Source: Microlunatus parietis (GTDB lineage Bacteria > Actinomycetota > Actinomycetes > Propionibacteriales > Propionibacteriaceae). From it: a stretch of 64,000 nucleotides of DNA. The stretch lies in the NCBI RefSeq assembly GCF_013407955.1, contig NZ_JACCBU010000001.1, positions 4,774,001-4,838,000 of the forward strand, read 5' to 3'. The position numbers and the translations under genes were made by a program. Shown piece by piece: positions 8,648 to 16,649 of the stretch; position 1 is the stretch's first letter, and every line of letters begins with the position of its first letter. The notes under the pieces were generated by a model, which ran no database searches, had not been told where the DNA came from, and saw only the letters and a list, made by a program, of their open reading frames with translations.

Positions 8648-9616
8648 ATGTTGGAGACCTCCGGCCGGCTGCTGCGGCTGCTCGCCCTGCTTCAGTCCCG
8701 GCGGACCTGGCTGGCCGCCGAGCTGGCCGATCGGCTCGAGGTCACCGACCGTACGGTCCGCCGCGACGTCGACCGGCTGCGCCGGCTCGGTTATCCGGTC
8801 AGCGCGCTGCCCGGGGTCCGCGGCGGCTACCAGCTGGGGGCCGGCGCTGAGCTGCCGCCGCTGCTGCTCGAGGACGATGAGGCGATCGCGGTGAGTGTCG
8901 GGCTGCAGCAGGCGACGGTGGCCGGTCTGGCCGGACTGGACGAGGCAGCGATCCGGGCGTTGATCAAGCTCAAGCAGGTGTTGCCGTCGCGGCTGCGTCG
9001 CCGGGTGGACACGATCTCGAAGGGGATCGGGGCGCTGCCGGGCGGCGGACGATCGGCGGATCCGGAGCTGCTGCTCGACCTGGCCCGGGCGGTCGAGGAG
9101 CATGACCAGCTGCGGCTGACGTACCGGCGGCATGACGGCACGGAGATCCGGCGCACCGTGGAGCCGTACCGGGTGCTGCACGCCGGCCGCCACTGGTACC
9201 TCTACGCCTGGGACCTGGACCGGTCGGACTGGCGTACCTTCCGGCTGGACCGGCTCGGGCTGCGGACCCCGAACGGACCGAAGTTCGTCCCCCGCCCGCT
9301 TCCGGACGATCTGGAGCACGACCTGGTCCGCGGCATCACCACCAGTGGGTACCGCTACCAGTGCCGGCTGCTGGTCGAGGCCTCCGCGGAACGGGTCCGC
9401 GAGGTGTTCGGGCCGACCGTCGCCGCAGTCACCTCGCTCCCGGACGGCCGCTGCGAGGTGACGACCGGCTCGGCCTCGCTGACCGAGATCGCGGTCTACG
9501 TCGGCCTGCTCGAGGCCGAGTTCACGGTGCTTGAACCGGCGGAACTCACCGACGCGGTGGCCGCCGTCGCCGGCCGCCTCGCTCGAGCGGCGAGTCGTTC
9601 GGGGCCGCTCCGCTGA
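8648..9616 (+). CDS. WYL-domain transcriptional regulator
   Basis: 322-residue DNA-binding regulator. The N-terminal winged helix (HTH_11 type) is at residues 1-60 (AAELADRLEVTDRTVRRDVD). A WYL domain at about 130-205 (LRLTYRRHDGTEIRRTVEPY, then GRHWYLYAWDLDRSDWRTF) senses a ligand. A C-terminal extension (WCX-like) follows at about 230-310. Such proteins usually sit beside the gene they control, here the divergent epoxide hydrolase. The last 71 nt overlap the RNHCP gene on the other strand. AAGAAT ends 7 nt before the ATG, so the transcript may be leaderless. Confidence 0.9.
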   Translation: MLETSGRLLRLLALLQSRRTWLAAELADRLEVTDRTVRRDVDRLRRLGYPVSALPGVRGGYQLGAGAELPPLLLEDDEAIAVSVGLQQATVAGLAGLDEAAIRALIKLKQVLPSRLRRRVDTISKGIGALPGGGRSADPELLLDLARAVEEHDQLRLTYRRHDGTEIRRTVEPYRVLHAGRHWYLYAWDLDRSDWRTFRLDRLGLRTPNGPKFVPRPLPDDLEHDLVRGITTSGYRYQCRLLVEASAERVREVFGPTVAAVTSLPDGRCEVTTGSASLTEIAVYVGLLEAEFTVLEPAELTDAVAAVAGRLARAASRSGPLR

Positions 9617-9947
9617 TCGGGTTCGGCAGCGCCGAGGCCTGAACATCGGCGACGGCCAGAGCGCAGTCGGGCTGCATCGGGTCGTCGACGGCGAGCCGGT
9701 TGGTCGACTCGACGCCGCAGGTGAGGCATCGGTGGACGACGGCGAGCCTCTTGCCGCGCGGCTGGACGAGCCGGACCGGGCGCATCGGGCCACCGCAGTC
9801 GGCGGCGCGGTCGCCCGGGCGGACGTCGACGTGCACCGACCACAGGCACTGCGGACAGTGGTTGCGATAGCTGCCGCCGGCGAGCGGGCGAACCCCGGCG
9901 CCGCAATGGGCGCAGGTGAAGGACTGGTTTTCGCATTCGCGAGACAC
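9546..9947 (-). CDS. RNHCP-domain protein
   Basis: 133 residues with the zinc-ribbon-like RNHCP signature: FTCAHCGAGV near residue 10, then SYRNHCPQCLWSVHVD near 26, then the third and fourth Cys-containing segments ADCGGPM and HRCLTCG. About eight Cys residues are placed as in a metal-binding ribbon. The function of the family is unknown. GTG start with GGAG 8 nt upstream. The C-terminal 24 codons (basic, PLERGGRRRRPPRR) overlap the 3' end of the WYL gene in antisense. Confidence 0.8.
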   Translation of the reverse strand: MSRECENQSFTCAHCGAGVRPLAGGSYRNHCPQCLWSVHVDVRPGDRAADCGGPMRPVRLVQPRGKRLAVVHRCLTCGVESTNRLAVDDPMQPDCALAVADVQASALPNPISGAAPNDSPLERGGRRRRPPRR

Positions 9948-10366
9948 TCTGCCGCTCCGCGGTCGAAGGAAAACGACTGCGAAGGCGGAGGGTTCCGTTG
10001 GTTCTTCCCCGGAAGCGGGGTGCCGGGCTGGACGAGAGAGGGACGCGATTCACCGCCCGCTGCTGGGGCGATTACTTCCGGTTCCTGCTTCACCGCCACG
10101 TTCAAACGATCGAACGCGTACGGATCCGAACCTCTGTCAGGTTTGAGAACTGTCCTGACCACTGTCCATCAGCGCAGGCCAATGGCCACCGGTAGGTGTC
10201 ATCTCGTCGCACCGGCCTCGGCGTCGTCCCCTCTCAGCAGGTGCAGCGACGGGAATCCATCGCGACTCCTCCTCTGGGATGTCGGAATGCATGGCCGGAC
10301 CAAGATCATTCTCCTACGTGAGCATGCCGACACTGTGCCCTTGCGGCGGGCGAGCGCGCAACGCGT
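9948..10366. other. Intergenic stretch without recognised gene
   Basis: About 420 nt between the RNHCP gene and rlmB. I see no convincing coding frame, RNA gene or strong terminator. A weak CCCC/GGGG stem at about 10008-10020 is too short to call. The composition is less GC-biased than in the flanking genes. The first part should hold the promoter of the RNHCP gene. Confidence 0.5.
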
Positions 10367-11320
10367 TTACGAGCGGGACAGCTCGTACAGCGCGATCCCG
10401 GCGGCAACCCCCGCGTTGAGGGACTCGACGTCGGCCGCGATGGGGATCGAGGCGATCACGTCGCAGGCCTCCCGGACCAGCCGGGACAGCCCGGCGCCCT
10501 CGCCGCCGATCACCAGCATGGTCGGGCCGCCGGCGTTGTCACCGGTCAGCTCGGCGATCGACGCCTCGCCGCCCGCGTCGAGACCGACCAGGGTGACCCC
10601 GGCCTCGGAATAGGCCCGCAGGGCCCGGTTGAGGTTCGTCGCCCGGGCCACCGGGAGCCGGGCCGCGGCGCCGGCGGAGGACTTCCAGGCGGCGGCCGAC
10701 ATGCCGGCCGCGCGGCGTTCCGGGATCAGCACGCCCTGGGCGCCGAACGCCGCCGCCGACCGCACGATCGCGCCGAGGTTGCGGGGGTCTGACACTCCGT
10801 CCAGCGCCACGGCGAGGCCGCGGTCGCCGGCGTCCAGGACTTGCTCCAGCAGGTCGTCCGGATGCGCGTAGTTGTACTCGGGCAACTGCAGCGCGACGCC
10901 CTGGTGCACGGCGTCGGCGGTCAGCCGGTCCAGTTCGGACCGGCTCACCTGGAGCAGCGGCAGATGCTGTTCGGCGGCGAGCCGGAGGATCTCCCGGAGC
11001 CGGTCGTCCCGGTCCGCGCCGTCGGCGATGTAGCCGGTCTTCACCGGCACGCCCGCCTGCAGCGCCTCCAGCACCGGGTTGCGGCCGACCACCCAGTCGG
11101 CGCCGCCGGACCGCTTCCGGTCCGGGCCGCGGTCCGGCCGCCCGGCCTGGGCCCGGTTCCGGGCCAGCTTCGCCTTGTGCGCGGGGTGGTACGGACGGTC
11201 CTCGGCCTTCGGCGTCGGGCCCTTGCCCTCGAGGCCGCGCCGGACCCGGCCGCCGGAGCCCGCGGTACGTCCCTTGCCCTTGCGCCGCACGGCTCCCTTG
11301 CGTTGGCTGTTGCCCGGCAT
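10367..11320 (-). CDS. rlmB: 23S rRNA 2'-O-methyltransferase, TrmH/RlmB type
   Basis: 317-residue SpoU-type methyltransferase that methylates a ribose in 23S rRNA using SAM. The N-terminal ~70 residues are a basic, disordered tail (QRKGAVRRKGKGRT) typical of actinobacterial members. The substrate-binding domain starts at GADWVVGRNPVLEAL. The SPOUT knot motifs are DGVSDPRNLGAIVRSA, MLVIGGEGAGLSRLV and IPIAADVESLNAGVAAGIAL. It lies 6 nt downstream of cysS on the same strand, the conserved actinobacterial cysS-rlmB pair, so the two form an operon. Confidence 0.95.
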   Translation of the reverse strand: MPGNSQRKGAVRRKGKGRTAGSGGRVRRGLEGKGPTPKAEDRPYHPAHKAKLARNRAQAGRPDRGPDRKRSGGADWVVGRNPVLEALQAGVPVKTGYIADGADRDDRLREILRLAAEQHLPLLQVSRSELDRLTADAVHQGVALQLPEYNYAHPDDLLEQVLDAGDRGLAVALDGVSDPRNLGAIVRSAAAFGAQGVLIPERRAAGMSAAAWKSSAGAAARLPVARATNLNRALRAYSEAGVTLVGLDAGGEASIAELTGDNAGGPTMLVIGGEGAGLSRLVREACDVIASIPIAADVESLNAGVAAGIALYELSRS

Positions 11321-11326
11321 CTGTCC

Positions 11327-12757
11327 TCAGTCCTCCGTCGGCGTCGTGGGTGCGGCGGCCCGCAGGGTCCACCGGGTCCCGTCGGGTGTGTCGGTCAACT
11401 CGACCCCGAGACCGGTCAGCGACGAGCGGATCGCGTCCGCTGCCGCATAGTCCTTGCGCCCCCGGGCCTCGGCGCGCTGCTTGATCAACTCGGCCACCAG
11501 ACCGTCGATCACCCGGCGATAACGGTCCTGATCACCAGGAGCCGCACCCCAGATCGGGTCGTCCGCCGCCAGCCCGAGCACGGCGAGCATGCCGCGCACC
11601 TGGCCGGACAGCTGGGCCACCTGATCAAGATCACCGGCCGTGATCGCGGAGTTGCCGTCCCGGACGGTGTTGAAGATCACCGCGACGGCGCCGGCCGTAC
11701 CAAGATCATCATCCATCGCGGCGGCGAACTCGTCCGGAACCTGATCTTCGACCGGACCGACCAGCTCGGCGGCCCGTTCGACGAAATGATCGATCCGGGC
11801 CAGCGAGGCGGCCGCCTCGCCGACCGACGCGTCCGCGTACTCGATCGCGGACCGGTAGTGCGGCTGCACAAGGTAGAACCGCACCGCCCGCGGCGAGTGC
11901 CGCTTGATCACCTCCGAGACCAGCGCACCGTTGCCGAGCGACTTGCTCATCTTCTCGCCGGCCGCGGTGACCCAGGCGTTGTGCATCCAGATCCGGGCGA
12001 ACTTCTGGCCGGCCGCGGTCGACTGGGCCAGTTCGTTCTCGTGGTGCGGAAAGCGCAGGTCGAGCCCGCCGCCGTGGATGTCGAACTCGTCGCCGAGGTA
12101 CTTGCCGGCCATCGCCGAGCACTCGATGTGCCAGCCGGGCCGGCCGCGACCCCACGGGGTCGGCCAGGACGCGGTGGCCGGCTCCTCGGGCTTGTAGCCC
12201 TTCCAGAGTGCGAAGTCGCGCGGGTCCCGCTTGCCCGGGAAGTCGTGATCGGGGTCGGGTTCCATGTCCTCGATCCGCTGTCCGGACAGGGAGCCGTAGT
12301 CCGGCCAGGACCGGACGTCGAAGTAGACGTCGCCGGAGCCGTCCGCGGCCGGGTAGGCGTGCCCGCGGTCGATCAGCGCGGTGATCAACTCGATCATCTC
12401 CGGGATGTGCCCGGTCGCCCGCGGCTCGTACGTCGGCGGCAGGCAGCCCAGCGCCGCGTACGCGTCGTGCAACTCCCGCTCGAAGCGGTACGCATGCGCG
12501 AACCAGGGCCGCCCGGCCTCGGCGGACTTGATCAAGATCTTGTCCTCGATGTCGGTGACGTTCGCGATCACGGTCACCTCGAACCCGCGGTACGTCAGCC
12601 AGCGCCGCAGGACGTCGAAGTTGACCTCCTTGCGGATGTGGCCCAGGTGCGGCGCACTCTGCACGGTCAGCCCACAGTGGTAGATCGAGACCTTCCCGGG
12701 TTCCACCGGGTCGAAGGCCCGGATCTGCCGGGTAGCCGAGTCGTAGAAGCGAAGCAC
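11327..12757 (-). CDS. cysS: Cysteinyl-tRNA synthetase
   Basis: 476-residue class I synthetase charging tRNA-Cys. The HIGH motif reads HLGH at 37-40, KMSKS is at 269-273, and zinc ligands are Cys28 (YHCGLTV), Cys213 (IECSAM) and His238/Glu (PHHENE). The length matches the family. GTG start: TAAGCT ends 6 nt upstream and no Shine-Dalgarno sequence is seen, so the transcript is probably leaderless. It is first of a two-gene unit with rlmB. A small antisense frame over this gene is a codon-bias artefact. Confidence 0.97.
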   Translation of the reverse strand: MLRFYDSATRQIRAFDPVEPGKVSIYHCGLTVQSAPHLGHIRKEVNFDVLRRWLTYRGFEVTVIANVTDIEDKILIKSAEAGRPWFAHAYRFERELHDAYAALGCLPPTYEPRATGHIPEMIELITALIDRGHAYPAADGSGDVYFDVRSWPDYGSLSGQRIEDMEPDPDHDFPGKRDPRDFALWKGYKPEEPATASWPTPWGRGRPGWHIECSAMAGKYLGDEFDIHGGGLDLRFPHHENELAQSTAAGQKFARIWMHNAWVTAAGEKMSKSLGNGALVSEVIKRHSPRAVRFYLVQPHYRSAIEYADASVGEAAASLARIDHFVERAAELVGPVEDQVPDEFAAAMDDDLGTAGAVAVIFNTVRDGNSAITAGDLDQVAQLSGQVRGMLAVLGLAADDPIWGAAPGDQDRYRRVIDGLVAELIKQRAEARGRKDYAAADAIRSSLTGLGVELTDTPDGTRWTLRAAAPTTPTED

Positions 12758-12763
12758 CCGCCA

Positions 12764-12769
12764 AGCTTA
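12764..12769 (-). promoter_or_regulatory. -10 hexamer of cysS, leaderless type
   Basis: TAAGCT on the minus strand ends 6 nt before the cysS GTG. This spacing places transcription start at the start codon. Confidence 0.5.
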
Positions 12770-12774
12770 GTGGC

Positions 12775-13203
12775 CTAGTGGCGGCGCAGAGACATCAGTT
12801 TCAGCATCACGGCGAGCCCCTCCCGGAGCTTGGCTCGGTCCGCCTCGGAGAGTTCGGCGAGATACGGCTCGACGTTGGTGCCGAGCTGGTGCCGCATCGC
12901 CTGCATCTGGCGGCGCCCCTCGTCGGTCGCGGTGATCACCCAGACCCGGGCGTCCGCGGCGTCGGTGTCGCGGCGGACCAGCCCCTCGGCCTCGAGCCGC
13001 TTCACGTGGTTGGTGATGGTCGGCTGGGAGGACCGTTCCAGCGCGGCGAGGACGCTGATCCGGGTCGGCCCGTTGTCGATCAGCCGGGCCAGGATCCGGG
13101 CCGACGCGAGACTCAGGGAATAGCCGTCCTTGGGCGTCCACCGCATGATCCGGGCCGAGGTGGTGACCAGGTCCTCGCCCAGTTGATGCAGGTCGTCGTC
13201 CAT
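12775..13203 (-). CDS. MarR-family transcriptional regulator
   Basis: 142-residue winged-helix regulator. The DNA-binding core is at about residues 35-95: LSLASARILARLIDNGPTRI, SQPTITNHVKRLEAEGLVRR, and the wing DAADARVWVITATDEGRR. The ATG at 13203 is preferred over an upstream in-frame start because TACGCT lies 6 nt before it. It is followed 17 nt later by cysS on the same strand, and preceded by a TetR gene whose stop is 32 nt upstream. Ligand and targets are unknown. The nearest candidate targets are its own promoter and cysS-rlmB, which would be odd. Confidence 0.88.
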   Translation of the reverse strand: MDDDLHQLGEDLVTTSARIMRWTPKDGYSLSLASARILARLIDNGPTRISVLAALERSSQPTITNHVKRLEAEGLVRRDTDAADARVWVITATDEGRRQMQAMRHQLGTNVEPYLAELSEADRAKLREGLAVMLKLMSLRRH

Positions 13204-13209
13204 GCCCGA

Positions 13210-13215
13210 AGCGTA
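13210..13215 (-). promoter_or_regulatory. -10 hexamer of the marR-type gene
   Basis: TACGCT on the minus strand ends 6 nt before the ATG at 13203, which points to a leaderless transcript. Confidence 0.45.
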
Positions 13216-13235
13216 ATTGGCCGAGTGCCCGCCCA

Positions 13236-13829
13236 CTACCGTCGTACGGCAGCCACCACGAGCCGGGCCAGCTCCGTGTACGCGGCGGCGTCGGACAGCC
13301 GGGTCGACGCCTGGATCTCGCCGCTGGTGATCCGCTGCATGGTGGCCGCGATCACCTCGGCGATGAACGCTGTCGGAACGTTGCGGAACGCGCCGGCTCG
13401 CCGGCCGTCGTCGATCAACTCCCGGACCCGCTGCGCCGCAGCCTCGGTGTTGCGCTGATAGATCTCGCGGGCCGGCCGGAACGCGGCGACATCGTCGTGG
13501 AACTCTCGCGACGCCGGAGCCAGGGCCGCGGCCACCGCCTGCAGGTAGGCCACCACTCGGCGGGCGGGCTGGCGGACTCGGCGGATCGCCGCCTCGACCT
13601 GTTCCGTCGCCGCGCGGAAGAACTCCCGTACCGCCAGCGTTGCCAGCTGTTCCTTGCTCTGCGCCAGCGTGTAGAGGGTGCGCTTGGAGCAGCGCAGCCG
13701 GGCAGCGAACTGATCCATCGTGAAGGTCGAGAAACCCTCGGCGAGGACCAGCCGAACGAGTTGATCGCGAAGCTGCCCCTGCCGCCGGGTCAGCTGGCGG
13801 GCGTGCGAGCCAGAGAGCAACGGGATCAC
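13236..13829 (-). CDS. TetR-family transcriptional regulator
   Basis: 197 residues. The N-terminal HTH is at about residues 18-62 (LVRLVLAEGFSTFTMDQFAA, then RCSKRTLYTLAQSKEQL), followed by a helical ligand domain. GTG start; the -10-like TAGGCT lies 6 nt upstream. It is divergent from the acyl-CoA dehydrogenase gene with 146 nt between them. That gap contains a long inverted repeat (13856-13883) placed where it would cover this gene's -35 region. It is most likely an autoregulator that also controls the dehydrogenase and responds to an acyl-CoA or fatty-acid-like ligand. Confidence 0.9.
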   Translation of the reverse strand: MIPLLSGSHARQLTRRQGQLRDQLVRLVLAEGFSTFTMDQFAARLRCSKRTLYTLAQSKEQLATLAVREFFRAATEQVEAAIRRVRQPARRVVAYLQAVAAALAPASREFHDDVAAFRPAREIYQRNTEAAAQRVRELIDDGRRAGAFRNVPTAFIAEVIAATMQRITSGEIQASTRLSDAAAYTELARLVVAAVRR

Positions 13830-13835
13830 TGAATC

Positions 13836-13841
13836 AGCCTA
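13836..13841 (-). promoter_or_regulatory. -10 hexamer of the tetR-type gene
   Basis: TAGGCT on the minus strand is 6 nt before the GTG start. The palindrome at 13856-13883 lies across the expected -35 position. Confidence 0.45.
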
Positions 13842-13855
13842 CTCGGGAACTGATG

Positions 13856-13883
13856 CGGTACTGGCGTACTCTTCTCAGTACCG
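13856..13883. promoter_or_regulatory. TetR-type operator palindrome
   Basis: CGGTACTG at 13856-13863 and CAGTACCG at 13876-13883 are perfect inverted repeats around a 12-nt spacer. They lie between the divergent TetR and acyl-CoA dehydrogenase genes. Size and position suit a TetR dimer pair. Binding is inferred. Confidence 0.65.
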
Positions 13884-13975
13884 TTTGGTGAGAGGACGCC
13901 GGTCCGCTCGCCCAGCGCGCGAGGGATCCCAAGGGGCCCGTTCCCTTTGGTTCACACAAAGAGGAGCGATGCATC

Positions 13976-15118
13976 ATGGCGGTGGAGCGGCTGCTGCCAA
14001 CACCGGAGGCTGCGGACCTGGTCGGCCTGGTGGCGGAGATCGCCCGCGAGCAGTTGGCGCCGCGGGCGTCGGCGGCGGAGGAAGCGGGTGAGTTCCCGCG
14101 GGACGCGTTCCGGCTGCTTGGTGAGACCGGGCTGCTCGGAATGCCTTATCCGGAACGCTTCGGCGGCCTGGACCAGCCCTACGAGGTCTATCTGCAGGCG
14201 TTGGAGGAGGTCGCGGCGTCCTGGATGTCGGTCGGCGTCGGTGTCTCGGTGCATGTGATGACGTGTTCGGTGCTGGCGCGGCACGGAACGCCGGAGCAGA
14301 TCGAGCGGTGGCTGCCGGAACTGATCAAGGGCGACCTGCTCGGGGCGTACGCGCTCTCGGAGGCGTCGGCCGGGTCCGACATCTCGGCGATGACCACCCG
14401 GGCCAAGCGGGACAACGGCGGCTACCAACTGGACGGCACGAAGGCCTGGATCAGCCATGCCGGGGTGGCCGACTACTACGTCACGTTCGCGCGGACCGGC
14501 GTGGATCCGAAGCGCGGGATCAGTTGCTTCCTGGTGCCGGCCGACGCGGTGGGCCTGAGCAGTGGAACGCCGGAACGCAAGATGGGACTGACCGCCTCGC
14601 CGACCGCCCAGGTCTACTTCGACGCGGTCCGGGTGGATGCGGACCGGCGGATCGGCGCCGAGGGCGACGGCATGCGGATCGCCTTGTCCGCCTTGGATTC
14701 CGGCCGGCTCGGCATCGCCGCCTGTGCGACCGGGTTGGCCCGGGCGGCCCTCGACTGTGCGGTCGGCTACGCCAAGGAGCGGGTCCAGTTCGGCCGGCCG
14801 ATCGCCGAGTTCGAGGGACTGCAGTTCCTGCTGGCCGAGATGGCGGCGGCGGTCGACACGGCCCGCGCCACCTACCTGCACGCGGCCCGCAAGCGCGACG
14901 CGGGCCTCGACTTCACCCGCGACGCGGCGGTGGCCAAGCTGACCGCGACCGACGCGGCGATGCGGGTGACCACCGACGCCGTTCAGGTGCTCGGCGGCTA
15001 CGGCTACACGCGTGACTTCCCGGCCGAGCGGTATATGCGGGAGGCGAAGGCGCCGCAGATCTTCGAGGGGACGAACCAGATCCAGCGCCTGGTGATCGCC
15101 CGCAACCTGCTGCGCTAG
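13976..15118 (+). CDS. Acyl-CoA dehydrogenase
   Basis: 380-residue FAD enzyme that introduces the alpha,beta double bond in an acyl-CoA. Domain order is normal: N-terminal helical part, then the middle beta domain (AYALSEASAGSDISAMTTRA near 122), then the C-terminal helical part. The catalytic Glu is in QIFEGTNQIQRL near residue 362, and LGGYGYTRDFPAERYMREAK is the flavin-binding signature. Length is typical of short/medium/branched-chain members. Chain-length preference cannot be told. The neighbouring divergent TetR probably regulates it. Confidence 0.95.
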   Translation: MAVERLLPTPEAADLVGLVAEIAREQLAPRASAAEEAGEFPRDAFRLLGETGLLGMPYPERFGGLDQPYEVYLQALEEVAASWMSVGVGVSVHVMTCSVLARHGTPEQIERWLPELIKGDLLGAYALSEASAGSDISAMTTRAKRDNGGYQLDGTKAWISHAGVADYYVTFARTGVDPKRGISCFLVPADAVGLSSGTPERKMGLTASPTAQVYFDAVRVDADRRIGAEGDGMRIALSALDSGRLGIAACATGLARAALDCAVGYAKERVQFGRPIAEFEGLQFLLAEMAAAVDTARATYLHAARKRDAGLDFTRDAAVAKLTATDAAMRVTTDAVQVLGGYGYTRDFPAERYMREAKAPQIFEGTNQIQRLVIARNLLR

Positions 15119-15141
15119 CCGGTTGTTCGGGGAACGTTCGG

Positions 15142-16632
15142 TTAACGCCGATCCGTCCGGTGCGGTACGGCGTCGGCGGTCTCCTGGTACCAGGCGAGCA
15201 GCCGCAGTGACAGGGTGCGCGCGACGTCGGCGTAGCCGGGATCGTTGATCACGTTGCGGGTCTCGGCCGGGTCGGCCCGAAGATCGTAGAGCTCGTCGGT
15301 CTCGTAGAGCCGGTGCACGTACTTGTGGTCGGCGGTCCGGCACATGGCGGCCTTGCCGTGCTCGGGTCCGTCCCCGGCCTGCAGCGACAGCCGCGGCCAG
15401 TAGAGGCCGGTCGGGTCGTCCGACGCCGAGCTCTCCAACTCCATCGCCTGCCGCTCGCCGCGCAACCGGCCGCCCTCGCAGAAGACCGCGTCGCGATGAT
15501 CTTCGACGGCGCCGCTGATCACCGGAAGCAGCGACCGCCCGAAATGGGTGTGCCCGGGCGTGATCCCGGTCAGTGCCTCGACCGTGGCCGGCACGTCGGT
15601 CAACTCGACCAGGGCATGCCGGACCCCGACTTCGGTGGGTACGGACGCGGGCGGCTTGATGATCAACGGTACTCGGGTCAGGCAGTCGGCGAACGTGTTC
15701 TGGGTCTTCTCGACCAGGCCGTAGTCGCCGGTGAAGTCACCATGATCGGAGAAGAAGAACAACGCCGTGTCGTCGTACATCCCGGCGTCCCGCAGCGCCT
15801 GGAGCACCAGCCCGAGCTGGTGATCGACACGCGCGCACATCCCGTAGTAGGTGGCCCGCAGCTCTCGCCAGCGGTCCTCGGTCCAGTCGGTCAGCCCTTG
15901 TCTGGAACGGATCCCGGCCAGCATCGCCGGCTCGCCGGCCGACGCCGGATCCGGCCCGGTCGTCCGTGCCGGCAGCAGGTCCGGATCGATCATGGAGAAC
16001 CACGGCTCCTCGACCCCGTACGGCGGGTGCGGGTAGGTGAGCGGCAGATAGAGGCAGAGCGCTTCGTCCGAGTCGTGATCTTGGTCGGCCCAGCGGTGGA
16101 TCAGGTCGATCGCCGCGTGGACGTGGGCCCAATCGCTATCCGGGTAATGGTGGCCCTGCTCGGTCGGCAGCCGTCCGACGTGGAAGGAGTAGTACGTGTC
16201 GGAGCCCGGCTCACCGCGCCACTCGGCCTGCCGGTCCATCGCGAACATCGGTCGCACCGACTCCGGGTCGGGCCGGTGCTTGACGTGGCAGTACGCGTCG
16301 AAGCCGGACTGGGCCGGGACAAGATCATTCTTGCCGCCCCACCAGACGAAGTAGCCGTTCTCCTTCAGTGTCCGCAGCAGCACCGGTTCGTCCGGACGCA
16401 TCATGTGGTGCATGGTGCGGTGGCCGCGGACGTGCGGATACCAGCCGCTCATGAACGAGCAGCGGCTCGGCGTACACACGGGGTTCTGGCAGAACGCGTT
16501 GCGGAAGCTGACCCCGTCGGTCGCCACCAGTTGATCAAGGTTCGGCGTGACGGCGGCAGGGTTGCCGACATGGCCCAGCACGTCGCCGCGCCACTGATCG
16601 GGGTTGAAGATCACGATATGCGGTCTCGGCAT
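15142..16632 (-). CDS. Type I sulfatase
   Basis: 496-residue arylsulfatase-superfamily hydrolase of sulfate esters. The formylglycine signature C-x-P-S-R is at Cys53 (NPVCTPSRCSFMSG). Metal ligands are expected in the N-terminal FNPDQWRGDVLGH and in the FFFSDHGDFTGDYG segment. There is no signal peptide, so it acts in the cytoplasm on an imported substrate. It needs a formylglycine-generating enzyme, not seen in the window. It is 17 nt downstream of the LacI-type regulator on the same strand, and divergent from a sugar importer operon that ends in another sulfatase. Confidence 0.93.
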   Translation of the reverse strand: MPRPHIVIFNPDQWRGDVLGHVGNPAAVTPNLDQLVATDGVSFRNAFCQNPVCTPSRCSFMSGWYPHVRGHRTMHHMMRPDEPVLLRTLKENGYFVWWGGKNDLVPAQSGFDAYCHVKHRPDPESVRPMFAMDRQAEWRGEPGSDTYYSFHVGRLPTEQGHHYPDSDWAHVHAAIDLIHRWADQDHDSDEALCLYLPLTYPHPPYGVEEPWFSMIDPDLLPARTTGPDPASAGEPAMLAGIRSRQGLTDWTEDRWRELRATYYGMCARVDHQLGLVLQALRDAGMYDDTALFFFSDHGDFTGDYGLVEKTQNTFADCLTRVPLIIKPPASVPTEVGVRHALVELTDVPATVEALTGITPGHTHFGRSLLPVISGAVEDHRDAVFCEGGRLRGERQAMELESSASDDPTGLYWPRLSLQAGDGPEHGKAAMCRTADHKYVHRLYETDELYDLRADPAETRNVINDPGYADVARTLSLRLLAWYQETADAVPHRTDRR

Positions 16633-16649
16633 GGGTCTCCTTCGTGGCC

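Noticed and set aside
8582..10162. Very long open frame on the minus strand antisense to the WYL gene
   Set aside because: Its composition (Arg/Pro/Gln/Ala-rich, no domain) is that of a codon-bias shadow. The WYL and RNHCP frames have real domains.
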